From: Actinoplanes subtropicus
Lineage (GTDB): Bacteria; Actinomycetota; Actinomycetes; Mycobacteriales; Micromonosporaceae
Assembly: GCF_000721705.1 (NCBI RefSeq)
Contig: NZ_JOJL01000051.1
Span: 1-49,027, forward strand
Length of the DNA: 49,027 nucleotides
Direction: 5' to 3'
Below, in pieces: positions 15,893-23,899 of this stretch. The translations under genes were made by a program, and so were the position numbers. The notes below the pieces were generated by a model that saw only the letters and a program-made list of their open reading frames with translations, made no database searches and was not told the origin of the DNA. How positions within the stretch are numbered: position 1 is the first letter of the stretch; each line of letters opens with the position of its first letter.

Positions 15893-16755
15893 GCTTCGTA
15901 CCGGTAGGCGATCGTCGACCACACCGAGTCGAACCACTGGCGCGATGCCTCGACGAACTGTGTGCCATGCGACGCGTCATCGTCGGCCACGGCGTAGTGG
16001 AACAGAGGCACGTCCTTGCCCATCAGGTCGTAGATCGCCATAGGTTCACCCTTGATCGAGACGGTGCGCTCCATGACCGGATAGAAGCCATAGAAGACCT
16101 CTTCGCGGTTGAGAACGTAGAGCTTGAACAGCGGCGATGCCCGGTGCATCCGTACTTCCACCGTCACTGATGGGACTAGCCCGAGGTCGCCCAGCTCGCC
16201 AACCTGGTCGAGGATGCCGTCTGCGGCACGGCGGGTGATCCGCTCGGCCCGCTCCCGGACGGCCGGATCGTCCGACTGCGTCTCGGCGCGAGCGGGCAAC
16301 GCCATCGGCGCGGTCATATCCGAGATCAGCACCCGTACGGCGATCGACTCTGGGGTGAGGTAGCCGGCCCTGACCTTGTCGAGCACCTCGGAAAGCGCGT
16401 CTCGGAGCGTCTCACCAGAGAATCCCGCGAAGTCGATGGCGACGTGCGGGCGTTCGAACGCTGCCTCGATGTGCGGACGGAGCTCGACCGCGCGTTGGGT
16501 CTGAGCGCGTACGAAGGCACCACTCCCCTGACGGGTGACGATCAGCCGTTCCGCGCGGAGCAACTCCAATGCGCGTTTCACCGTTTCCCGCGCAACGCCG
16601 TAGCGGGCCGCGAGGTCAGGTTGCGACGGAAGCCTGTCGCCCGGTTGCAACCGGCGCGTGAGGATGGCCGCGCGCAGCTTGTTGGCGATCTGCTGCGAAG
16701 CCTGTTTCGGATCATCGGGGTCTAGCTGGCCAAGGAAGTCAAGGTTCTCGGTCAC
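15889..16755 (-). CDS. GntR-family regulator with UTRA-like C-terminal domain
   Basis: About 288 residues. An N-terminal winged helix (QIANKLRAAILTRRLQPG, then PSQPDLAARYGVARETVKRAL) is followed by a linker and a C-terminal domain of about 200 residues of HutC/UTRA-like size, which usually binds a small ligand. The most likely start is GTG at 16755. The longer frame would begin at a TTG at 16782 that lies within the first operator-like site. It probably controls transfer and replication genes to its right, and itself. Confidence 0.83.
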   Translation of the reverse strand: MTENLDFLGQLDPDDPKQASQQIANKLRAAILTRRLQPGDRLPSQPDLAARYGVARETVKRALELLRAERLIVTRQGSGAFVRAQTQRAVELRPHIEAAFERPHVAIDFAGFSGETLRDALSEVLDKVRAGYLTPESIAVRVLISDMTAPMALPARAETQSDDPAVRERAERITRRAADGILDQVGELGDLGLVPSVTVEVRMHRASPLFKLYVLNREEVFYGFYPVMERTVSIKGEPMAIYDLMGKDVPLFHYAVADDDASHGTQFVEASRQWFDSVWSTIAYRYEA

Positions 16756-16771
16756 CGCTACACGGTAGCTC

Positions 16772-16860
16772 TGACTAGCCAAGTTAGGGAAGTTCGGGTT
16801 TTGGCCTTGACCTGACTAGTCATGTCGGCCTAGCTTGATCTCACGGCACCTGGCTAGCCA
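16772..16860. promoter_or_regulatory. Three operator-like sites upstream of the GntR-UTRA gene
   Basis: Three related 10-mers lie at 16772-16781 (TGACTAGCCA), 16813-16822 (TGACTAGTCA, perfect palindrome) and 16851-16860 (TGGCTAGCCA, perfect palindrome). All share TGRCTAGYCA. Their centres are 41 and 38 bases apart, close to four helical turns. This pattern suits cooperative binding by the divergent GntR protein. Binding is inferred. Confidence 0.6.
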
Positions 16861-17185
16861 GGCGAGCCAAGAGGTCAGTAAGGACGGGAACGGCGGCACG
16901 AAGTTGCCGTACGCCATGACACCGCTGGGTCCTCGTCGCTCATTGACAACTGAAGACGTGATCTGCGGGGTTGCTCGGGTGTACGGCCGTTGACGTGTCC
17001 GGCCGGCCAGACCTGTCCGCCCATCGGCTCAACGTGACGTGCTGGGCAAGTGCGTCGCGCCGTACCTCGCAGATCACGGGCCGCGCCTTCTCGGTGCGAG
17101 CCATCTGCCCTCCGCATTGACCCCCTCGTTCCCGATGGTCGGCACGGCTGCTGTCGTGCCGGCCTCCGTTCCTGGAGGACTTCCC
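16861..17185. other. Leader region of the transfer operon
   Basis: About 325 bases between the operator array and the first rightward gene. No convincing gene is present. It should contain the promoter of the operon running from 17186 to about 23383; no clear -35/-10 pair can be picked by eye. Confidence 0.4.
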
Positions 17186-17431
17186 GTGAGCAAGCTTCAC
17201 CGGATCGCCGACGGCCCGACGGCCGCCGACCTGGACGCGATCGAGGCCGAGTGGCCGCTGATCGCCGCCGAGCTGGACCTGTTGGACGCCGACATCAACC
17301 TCATCAACGCTGCCGACCACGGCGGCCCGACCGCGCTGGACTGGCGTCGCAAGCGCCGAGCCGAGGCCAAGGTCACCCGCGTAGCGGCCGAGTTGGCCGC
17401 GCGCCCGACCACCCGGAAGCGGGTGGCCTGA
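17186..17431 (+). CDS. DUF6284-like small protein of the element
   Basis: An 81-residue charged protein (HRIADGPTAADLDAIEAEWP... ending RKRVA) with a helical middle rich in Asp, Glu and Leu. It matches my memory of the small DUF6284 proteins that open transfer operons in actinomycete elements. GTG at 17186 follows GGAGG at 17174-17178 with good spacing, which decides this start. Its stop overlaps the next ATG (TGATG). Function unknown. Confidence 0.7.
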   Translation: MSKLHRIADGPTAADLDAIEAEWPLIAAELDLLDADINLINAADHGGPTALDWRRKRRAEAKVTRVAAELAARPTTRKRVA

Positions 17432-18204
17432 TGACCATCGACCTCAACCGTCTCAAGCGGCTTGGCTGGGCCATCCGCGCTGTTTTCACGCTCGGGATCG
17501 CCGCGTCGCTGGCGGGGAACGTGCTGCACGCGGAGAACAACGCGATCAGTCAGGCGATCTCGGCGTGGTCGCCGCTGTCGCTGCTGCTCGCGGTCGAGCT
17601 GATCTCCCGGGTTCCGGTCAGCCGGGGCGCTGCGTCGGTGGCGCGGCTCGCCGCAACGGCCGTGATCGCTGGTATCGCCGCGTGGGTGTCGTACTGGCAC
17701 ATGGTCGGCGTGGCCGTGCGCTACGGCGAGACGGACGCGTCGCCGTACCTGATCCCGTTCAGCGTGGACGGCCTGATCGTCATCGCCTCGGTCTCACTGG
17801 TGGAGATCGGCGGCCGAATCCGCCGCCTGGTGCCCGCGCCCGAACCGGTGGCCGTATCCAAGTTGCCCCTGGTGGCCGAGCCGGAACCGATCGCCTCGAT
17901 CGTCGAGCCGGAACCGATCGCCTCGATCGTCGAGCCGGAACCGACGGCCCCGGTCGTGGAGCCCGTTCCGGTTCCTGCTCCGGTCGTCAAGCAGCGTCCG
18001 AAGCGCGTCACGCCGCGTCCGGCGTCGGCGGACAAGGTTGCCAAGGCCGCCGCGAAGCTGCCCGGTGCGAGCGTCTCCGCGATCGCCGAAAAGGCCGGTG
18101 TGTCTCCGTCTACCGCCCGGCGTCACCTCGCCGCGCTACGCGCCATCGACGCATCACCATCCGCCCCGGAACCTGCCGAAACTCCCGTTCTCGCCGCTGC
18201 CTGA
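17431..18204 (+). CDS. DUF2637 (SpdB-like) membrane protein with C-terminal HTH
   Basis: About 257 residues. Four hydrophobic helices fill the first 125 residues (for example SLLLAVELISRVPV, VIAGIAAWVSYWHMVGV, GLIVIASVSLVEI), the pattern of DUF2637 proteins that act in plasmid spread. A repeated acidic linker follows (EPEPIASIV twice in tandem), then a basic stretch and a small helix-turn-helix (AIAEKAGVSPSTARRHLAAL). A membrane protein that may also contact DNA fits a role in anchoring or passing the element between hyphal compartments. That role is inferred from the family and the neighbours. Confidence 0.8.
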   Translation: MTIDLNRLKRLGWAIRAVFTLGIAASLAGNVLHAENNAISQAISAWSPLSLLLAVELISRVPVSRGAASVARLAATAVIAGIAAWVSYWHMVGVAVRYGETDASPYLIPFSVDGLIVIASVSLVEIGGRIRRLVPAPEPVAVSKLPLVAEPEPIASIVEPEPIASIVEPEPTAPVVEPVPVPAPVVKQRPKRVTPRPASADKVAKAAAKLPGASVSAIAEKAGVSPSTARRHLAALRAIDASPSAPEPAETPVLAAA

Positions 18205-18229
18205 CCCGACCACCGAAAGGAACCGCCTG

Positions 18230-18427
18230 ATGGACACCGACCGCCTGTACCCGATGCCCGCACCCGAGGACGACCCGCGTTTCAGCTTCGGCCTGCTCGC
18301 GGACGTGGTGAGCGTGTTGGAGCGGCACGGCTACCCCCGGCCGACGCACGGCCGGGACCTGATCGATCTGCACGGGGCACTGTTCGGGTTCCTGTACGCG
18401 CTTCCCACCGAGACTGCCTCGCACTGA
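18230..18427 (+). CDS. Small hypothetical protein of the transfer operon
   Basis: A 65-residue acidic protein (MDTDRLYPMPAPEDDPRF... ending TETASH). ATG at 18230 follows GAAAGGA with suitable spacing. It lies between the DUF2637 and translocase genes in the same direction. No domain recognised; G+C and codon use match its neighbours. Confidence 0.55.
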   Translation: MDTDRLYPMPAPEDDPRFSFGLLADVVSVLERHGYPRPTHGRDLIDLHGALFGFLYALPTETASH

Positions 18428-18519
18428 CTTCGCCCGGCGGCACGGCCCAAACCGACCAAAGCAGCGCCGTGCCGCCGGTCCCACCCGCAAGCCCTTCACG
18501 ACCCACAGGAGAGAGCCTG

Positions 18520-20661
18520 ATGGTCCCGCACAACCCGAACCCTGACGACAACCAGTTCGATTGGACCGCGGCTGAGGCTGACGTCGCCGAGGTCGTTGAC
18601 CTGGACAAGGCCCGTACCCGCCGGACCAGCGAGACGGCAGATACCCACTTTGAGGTGACTCTCGACGACGCACCGACGGCCGGCGGGATGCCCGTCGACC
18701 CGCCCCTGTCCGGGCCGGCCGGGCGGGTCCCGATCGTGCCGGTCGGTTGGTCGACGTGGCCGAACATCAAGCACAGCATCCGGCAGACCTTGGCCGTGAC
18801 CGCGTATCGGTGCGGCTTTCACGCGATCCGCTCGCCGAAGTACGCGATCCTCGCCGCGTTCTGGGCAGTGGTCGGCGTGTTCCGGCTGGCTGGCTGGCAG
18901 ATCCGCTGGTGGTGGGTGACCGAGCAGTACGCGCTACGTCAGGGCACGGCCGACGCCAACGATCCGGCGATGTGGCTCAAGCTGCACCGCGAGGTCAAGG
19001 CCACCCGCATGTGGCGATTCCTCGTGCTGACCTTCGAAGCCCTGACCATCGTGATCGGCGGCCCGATCCTGTGGGGGACCGGCCCGTGGTGGGCATTAGC
19101 CCTGGTCATCGGCGGTTCGATGGTGTTCCTGGCGCACCTGGGACGGCCGGACGACCGGCCGATCATCACCCCCGCCACGGTCGCGGGCCGGTTCCGGCGG
19201 GTGAACCCGGACATCATCCTTCGCGCTTACTACGCGGCGGGTCTCGGGCATCCGGACAAGCCGCACCAGCAGATCAGCTTCGGCTCGACCATGGCCCGCG
19301 ACCCGTCGGGAACGGGTTCTCAGGTGTCCATCGATCTGCCGTACGGCAAGACGTTCGACGAGGCGGTCAAGGCACGCGGAGCGATCGCCTCCGGCCTGGA
19401 CGTGGCGATCTCCCAGGTCTTCATCAGCCGGGACTTCAGTAGCCATCGCCGCCACACGCTGTGGGTGGCCGACCGGGACCCGCTCTCGCAGGGCGCCGGC
19501 CGGACTCCGCTGTTGCGCTGCAAGGCCACCGACGTGTGGCAGCCGGCCCCGTTCGGCCTGGACGAGCGCGGCAACAAGGTCTTCGTCGACCTGCTGTGGA
19601 ACTCGATCCTGATCGGTGCCCAACCCCGCCAGGGCAAGACCTTCGCCGCCCGCCTGCTCGCGCTGTACGCGGCGCTCGACCCGTACGTGAAGCTCACCGT
19701 GCTCGACGGGGGCGGTAAGCCGGACTGGCGCAAGTTCGCGTTGGTGGCCGACCGGTGCGCGTTCGGGCTGGCGATGACCCGCGACGGCGACCCCGCCGAG
19801 ATCGTCTTGGAGGCGTTGCGGGAGATCAAAGCGGACGTGCAGGACCGGTACGAGCGGCTCTCGAAACTGCCCGTGGACGTGTGCCCGGAGGGCAAGCTGA
19901 CAAGGGAGATCGCCCGGGATCCGAAGTACCGCATGCCGGTCCGGCTGGTGTTCCTGGACGAGTTCCAGGAGTACTTCGACCTCGGCGAGATCTCCAAAGA
20001 GATCGCGTCCCTGCTGGTCTACCTGGTCAAGGTCGCCCCGGCGGCCGGGGTCGGGTTCGTCGATGCCACCCAGCGGCCCTCAGGGATCGGGTCGGGGCAG
20101 GTCGCCCAGCAGTTCGTATCCTTCCGCGACAACCACCAGGTCCGGTTCTCCCTGCGCACCGGTTCGTGGCAGGTGTCCGACCTGGTGCTGGGCTCCGGCG
20201 CTTACTCGGAAGGGCACGACTCGTCGACGCTGCTGCCCTCCTACAAGGGCGTGGGCATCCTACGGGGCGCGTCGGACGCCACCCCGACCGTACGCACGCA
20301 CCTCGCCGACGCTGACGATGCGGAGAAGATCCTGATCGCCGCGCGGCAGCTTCGTGAGGCGGCCGGCACGCTGTCGGGGATGGCGGCCGGGGAGGACATC
20401 ACCCGCGCCGCCCGGGACGTGCTCGCCGACGTCCGCTCGGTGATCGAGCGCGGCGAGACCGGTGCCCAGTGGGAGGAGATCGCCGCCCGACTGGTCGAGC
20501 GGCTGCCCGAGGCGTACGCGGACACCACGGCCGAAGCGATCTCGGCGCAGGTCCGGGCGTTCGGTGTACGCAGCGTTGACGTCAAGCGCAACGGCAAGGC
20601 GCTCAAGGGCGCCAAGACCGACGACATCGACGCCGCCATCGGCCGGCGCAAGGCCGCCTGA
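18520..20661 (+). CDS. FtsK/SpoIIIE-type DNA translocase (TraB-like)
   Basis: A 713-residue hexameric DNA pump for conjugative transfer. The N-terminus is polar, followed by hydrophobic segments near residues 108-133 and 165-205 that hold it in the membrane. The motor domain has Walker A AQPRQGKT (367-374) and Walker B LVFLDE (476-481), then a glutamine-rich region typical of the FtsK fold. The C-terminus has a small winged-helix-like tail (about 630-713). In Streptomyces plasmids a single such protein moves double-stranded DNA between mycelia. ATG at 18520 follows AGGAGAG. It is the core of the transfer operon. Confidence 0.92.
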   Translation: MVPHNPNPDDNQFDWTAAEADVAEVVDLDKARTRRTSETADTHFEVTLDDAPTAGGMPVDPPLSGPAGRVPIVPVGWSTWPNIKHSIRQTLAVTAYRCGFHAIRSPKYAILAAFWAVVGVFRLAGWQIRWWWVTEQYALRQGTADANDPAMWLKLHREVKATRMWRFLVLTFEALTIVIGGPILWGTGPWWALALVIGGSMVFLAHLGRPDDRPIITPATVAGRFRRVNPDIILRAYYAAGLGHPDKPHQQISFGSTMARDPSGTGSQVSIDLPYGKTFDEAVKARGAIASGLDVAISQVFISRDFSSHRRHTLWVADRDPLSQGAGRTPLLRCKATDVWQPAPFGLDERGNKVFVDLLWNSILIGAQPRQGKTFAARLLALYAALDPYVKLTVLDGGGKPDWRKFALVADRCAFGLAMTRDGDPAEIVLEALREIKADVQDRYERLSKLPVDVCPEGKLTREIARDPKYRMPVRLVFLDEFQEYFDLGEISKEIASLLVYLVKVAPAAGVGFVDATQRPSGIGSGQVAQQFVSFRDNHQVRFSLRTGSWQVSDLVLGSGAYSEGHDSSTLLPSYKGVGILRGASDATPTVRTHLADADDAEKILIAARQLREAAGTLSGMAAGEDITRAARDVLADVRSVIERGETGAQWEEIAARLVERLPEAYADTTAEAISAQVRAFGVRSVDVKRNGKALKGAKTDDIDAAIGRRKAA

Positions 20662-20671
20662 AGGTCGCGGA

Positions 20672-20750
20672 CGACCCGCGACCGGTCGCGTTGACGCGAC
20701 TCGACCCGCGACCGGCCTGGTCAGGCCATACATCGGCCGGTCGCGGGTCG
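20672..20750. repeat. Three copies of a 14-bp GACCCGCG repeat, with 16-bp hairpin
   Basis: CGACCCGCGACCGG occurs at 20672-20685 and 20702-20715 and inverted at 20737-20750. The second and third copies form a 16-bp perfect stem (20702-20717 with 20735-20750) around a 17-base loop, with no T-run. The 8-mer GACCCGCG resembles the GACCCGGA recognition repeats reported for Streptomyces TraB proteins, and the site lies 10 bases after the TraB-like gene. I propose a transfer (clt) locus; a structured terminator is the alternative. Confidence 0.5.
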
Positions 20751-20796
20751 CCCTACCCCCAGCTCAACCGCTGAAACCTGCCCTCGGAGGTCTTCC

Positions 20797-21069
20797 GTGG
20801 CCACCCTCGCCGCGACCGCAACCCGTGACCTGTCCCTCTCCGGCCTGCTGTTCGTCTTCCTCGTGATCGTCACCTTCTGTTATGGCGTCGGCTGCTGGAT
20901 CTGGCCGTTCGGCGCGTGTCGCAAGTGCAAGGGATCCGGCAAACGCCGCTCGCCGTTCGGCCGCGCGTTCGGGCTGTGCCGCCGCTGCGGTGGCGACGGA
21001 CGACGCCTGCGGATCGGCCGCCGGATCATCAACAGCCTCCGCGAGCTGCACGACAAGGGCACCCGATGA
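20797..21069 (+). CDS. Membrane protein with two DnaJ-like CxxCxGxG motifs
   Basis: A 90-residue protein. One transmembrane helix (SLSGLLFVFLVIVTFCYGVGCW) is followed by a cytoplasmic tail with CRKCKGSG and CRRCGGDG, the zinc-binding repeats found in DnaJ, here as a minimal two-motif unit. The tail is strongly basic. GTG at 20797 follows CGGAGG. The stop overlaps the next gene (ATGA). Membrane-bound zinc proteins of this kind are common in element transfer operons, but their role is unknown. Confidence 0.7.
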   Translation: MATLAATATRDLSLSGLLFVFLVIVTFCYGVGCWIWPFGACRKCKGSGKRRSPFGRAFGLCRRCGGDGRRLRIGRRIINSLRELHDKGTR

Positions 21070-21404
21070 AGGCCCGCACAATGGCTCGCCTCCAACGGGC
21101 CGAGACCCCGCACACGACCTGGTGCACCCGCGATCACCGGTGCGGAGTGGCCGAGCACCGGTCGGCCGACCTGACCGCCGACGAGATCGGCGGCCGGGCC
21201 TGGCTCACCCGTGTACGCGCCGGAGATGTCGAGTACATCGAGCTCCGCGCGCGGATTCCCTTGCACCGCACCGAAAACGTGGCCCGGTGGCAGCTCGCTA
21301 CCGCGCTGACGCTCATGCGTGAGCTGCTCGCCGAGGTCGCCCCTCGCCTGGCCGGGCTGGCCGGCCGCGAGCAGCGGCCGGCGATCGGCCGCCGCGCCGC
21401 CTGA
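21066..21404 (+). CDS. Small protein with CxxxxxC motif, unknown function
   Basis: A 112-residue protein starting at the ATG overlapping the previous stop. The N-terminal half has TTWCTRDHRCGVAEH, a short cysteine/histidine cluster that could bind metal, and the C-terminal half is helical. It sits between the zinc-ribbon membrane protein and the Rep-like gene, so it is co-expressed with them. I recognise the type from other actinomycete elements but not its function. Confidence 0.6.
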   Translation: MKARTMARLQRAETPHTTWCTRDHRCGVAEHRSADLTADEIGGRAWLTRVRAGDVEYIELRARIPLHRTENVARWQLATALTLMRELLAEVAPRLAGLAGREQRPAIGRRAA

Positions 21405-21436
21405 ACCTGCCCCTTGATCAGAGAGGACTCGACGAG

Positions 21437-23383
21437 GTGACTCAAGCTGGGCACGACCTGGCCGCCGAGCAGGCCGTCATCGGTGCCGCCCTGCTCGCCC
21501 CCAATCTGATGGCCGACCTCGCCGGCCTGCTGGCCCCGGCCGACTTCGGCCGCCCGGCACACGGCGTGCTTTGGGAAGCCATGTGCGGGATGCACGCGGC
21601 CGGCATCCCGACCGACCCGATCACCGTCACTGCCCACCTGGCCGAAACCGGTGACCTCGGCAAGGTGGGCGGGGCACCCTACCTACACACCCTCACCACC
21701 CAGACGCCCTCGACCGCAAACGCCGGCCACTACGCCGGCATCGTCGCCGACCTGGCCAAACGGCGCACCGTCGCCGACCTCGGGGCGCAGCTCGCCCAAC
21801 TCGCCGCGTCCGGGGCCGACGCGGCCGAGGTGGTGGCGACCGGGCGGGCGCTGCTCGACAACGCCGGCGTACCGGGTGGCTGGTCGCCACTCATCCCGCT
21901 CGGCCGGGGCCGACATCTGCCGCCATTTCCGGCGGAGCTGCTGCCCGGTTGGCTGGCCGAGCAGGTGATCGCGGTCGCCGAGTTCACTCAAACGCCGCTC
22001 GACTTGGCCGGGAGTCTTGCCCTGGCCTGTCTGTCGACGGCGGCCGGCGGCCGCGCCGAGGTGGAGGTACGCGGGTCCTGGCGGGAACCGACCAACCTCT
22101 ACACGGTCATCGTGCTCCCGCCCGGCTCCCGCAAGAGCGCGGTGTTCGCGGCGATGGTCGCGCCGATCCTGGCCGCGGAAAAGTCGCTGATCGAGCGGAC
22201 CGCACCCGCGATAATCGAGGCCGAGATCGCCGCCAAAGTCGCCGGTAAGGCGGCCGAGAAGGCCGCCCTTGCAGCAGCCAACGCCGACAACGGCCGAGAC
22301 ACCCTGATCGCCGAAGCGACGGCGGCCGCGATGAACGCCGAAGCCATCACCATCCCGGCGAAGCCGCAACTGGTCGCGGACGACGTGACCAGCGAAACGG
22401 CCGCGTCCCTGCTCGCCCAGCAAGGCGGCCGGCTGGCCGTGCTCTCTCCCGAGGGCGGGATCTTCGCCACCATCGCCGGCCGCTACTCCGGCACCCCGAA
22501 CCTAGAAGTGTTCCTCAAAGGCCACGCCGGGGACATGATGCGGGTTGGCCGGCTCTCCCGCGACTCCGAACACGTCGACAAACCCGCCCTGACCATGGGC
22601 CTCGCCGTGCAACCGGAGATCCTGCGGGACATCGCCGGCATGCCGGGCTTCCGAGGGTTGGGCTTGCTGGCCCGGATCCTGTTCGCGGTACCGGAGAACA
22701 CCGTCGGGTTCCGCAAGGTTGGTGCTGACCCGATCCCGACCCAGGTCGCCGCCGACTACCACGCCGGGCTTCACGCCCTGGTCCTCACGCTCGCCGAGTG
22801 GACCGACCCGGCCGTCCTGGTTCTCACCCCCGAGGCCAACGATCTGGTCCTTGAGATCGAGCGACAGGTAGAACCCCGGCTTGCCCCGGGCGGTGCCTGG
22901 TCGCACATCGTCGATTGGGGATCGAAGTACACCGGGGCGGTCGTCCGGATCGCCGGCCTGTTGCACCTCGCCGAGCATTTGCGCGAGGGATGGGGCAGAC
23001 CAGTCGGTGCGGACATCGTCGAGCGCGCCGCGTTGATCGGCGAGTACTACGCAGCCCACGCCCTCGGCGCGTTCGACGACATGGGCGCCGACCTGGCGAC
23101 GCGCAACGCGCGGACGATCCTGGCGTGGATCGAGCGCACCGGAACCAGCGCGTTCACCAAACGCGAGGTGTTCCGGTCGCTCAAGTCGGCGCAACTGCCG
23201 ACCGCTGGCGACTTCGATGCACCGCTGGCCGTGCTCGAAGCACACGGCTACCTCCGGTCGCTCGACCCGCCCGCACCGAAGCGGGCCGGCGGCCGGCCAC
23301 CCTCACCGAGCTTCCTCGTCCATCCCGAGGTACACCGACCGGCCGCGACTGTGCACCCGCTTGCCCCGCGCCGCGCCTCGTAA
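21437..23383 (+). CDS. Rep-like protein: DnaB N-terminal domain fused to DUF3987
   Basis: A 648-residue protein likely to start replication of the excised element. Residues 8-130 match the N-terminal domain of DnaB helicase (EQAVIGAALLAP, then DPITVTAHLAETGDL). The middle and C-terminus match DUF3987 primase/helicase-like proteins. The expected Walker A is degenerate: PPGSRKS (228-234) has Arg where Gly precedes the lysine. GTG at 21437 follows AGAGGAC. An inverted repeat lies directly after the stop, and a candidate origin there would fit a Rep gene. It is not a rolling-circle Rep of the pSAM2 type. Confidence 0.78.
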   Translation: MTQAGHDLAAEQAVIGAALLAPNLMADLAGLLAPADFGRPAHGVLWEAMCGMHAAGIPTDPITVTAHLAETGDLGKVGGAPYLHTLTTQTPSTANAGHYAGIVADLAKRRTVADLGAQLAQLAASGADAAEVVATGRALLDNAGVPGGWSPLIPLGRGRHLPPFPAELLPGWLAEQVIAVAEFTQTPLDLAGSLALACLSTAAGGRAEVEVRGSWREPTNLYTVIVLPPGSRKSAVFAAMVAPILAAEKSLIERTAPAIIEAEIAAKVAGKAAEKAALAAANADNGRDTLIAEATAAAMNAEAITIPAKPQLVADDVTSETAASLLAQQGGRLAVLSPEGGIFATIAGRYSGTPNLEVFLKGHAGDMMRVGRLSRDSEHVDKPALTMGLAVQPEILRDIAGMPGFRGLGLLARILFAVPENTVGFRKVGADPIPTQVAADYHAGLHALVLTLAEWTDPAVLVLTPEANDLVLEIERQVEPRLAPGGAWSHIVDWGSKYTGAVVRIAGLLHLAEHLREGWGRPVGADIVERAALIGEYYAAHALGAFDDMGADLATRNARTILAWIERTGTSAFTKREVFRSLKSAQLPTAGDFDAPLAVLEAHGYLRSLDPPAPKRAGGRPPSPSFLVHPEVHRPAATVHPLAPRRAS

Positions 23384-23389
23384 CCCCTG

Positions 23390-23457
23390 TGCCAGAACTG
23401 CCACAACCGCCACAACCCCACCCCGCTGAGGTTCTGGCGGTTGTGGCAGTTCTGGCA
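23390..23457. repeat. 23-bp perfect inverted repeat after the Rep-like gene
   Basis: 23390-23412 is the exact reverse complement of 23435-23457, with a 22-base loop. Each arm reads as a run of near-repeats of about nine bases (TGCCAGAAC, TGCCACAAC, CGCCA). It begins six bases after the rep stop and has no T-run. It may be a replication origin or iteron block, or a transcription stop. Confidence 0.65.
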
Positions 23458-23710
23458 GACGCACTCCGGCCGCCGCCCGACCCGCCCGGCCGCCGGAGAC
23501 CAACCCGCTGAGAGCCACGCACAACATCGGTGCATCCCTTCATACCGACTAAGCCGAAATCTTGGCTCACGGAGGCTCTCAGCGGCCCACTCTGCGGCGC
23601 TCTGCCGCATCGCTCGCTTGAACCACCACTCGACACCCCTCGCCGCTGCTGGGTGCCTAAAAGGCTGCTCAACGGTCGGCGCACCACCTCGCCAGGGAGG
23701 CCGGACCCCG
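23458..23710. repeat. Structured spacer between Rep and Xis
   Basis: About 250 bases without a credible gene. CCGCTGAGAGCC at 23505-23516 is the reverse complement of 23574-23585, and CTCCGGC (23465-23471) pairs with GCCGGAG (from about 23491). Together with the upstream 23-bp repeat this makes a dense block of dyad symmetry, typical of replication or recombination control sites. Confidence 0.45.
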
Positions 23711-23899
23711 ATGGCACGCGCGTTTCTAACGCTTGACGAATTCCTCGAAGAGATGGACGTGGCCAAGTCGACGTTCTTCCGCTGGAAGGCCATCGGCCAG
23801 GCCCCACGGACGTACAAGCTCCCCAACCGATCGATCCGTATCCGCCGCACTGACTTCGAATCCTGGCTGTTGAGCCGTGAGGAGCCGCAAGCAGCATGA
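23711..23899 (+). CDS. xis: Excisionase (Xis), AlpA/MerR-like helix-turn-helix
   Basis: A 62-residue basic protein with a winged-helix DNA-binding motif: TLDEFLEEMDVAKSTFFRWKAIG, then a basic wing (PNRSIRIRRTDFESWLLSRE). It is the DNA-bending partner that favours excision over integration. ATG at 23711 follows GGGAGG a little upstream. The stop overlaps the integrase start (ATGA), so the two are made together. This Xis-Int arrangement is standard in actinomycete elements. Confidence 0.85.
   Translation: MARAFLTLDEFLEEMDVAKSTFFRWKAIGQAPRTYKLPNRSIRIRRTDFESWLLSREEPQAA

Noticed and set aside
17880..17950. CRISPR-like repeats (two copies of a 24-base unit)
   Set aside because: The two units are contiguous and in frame within the DUF2637 gene, coding for EPEPIASIV; no spacers.
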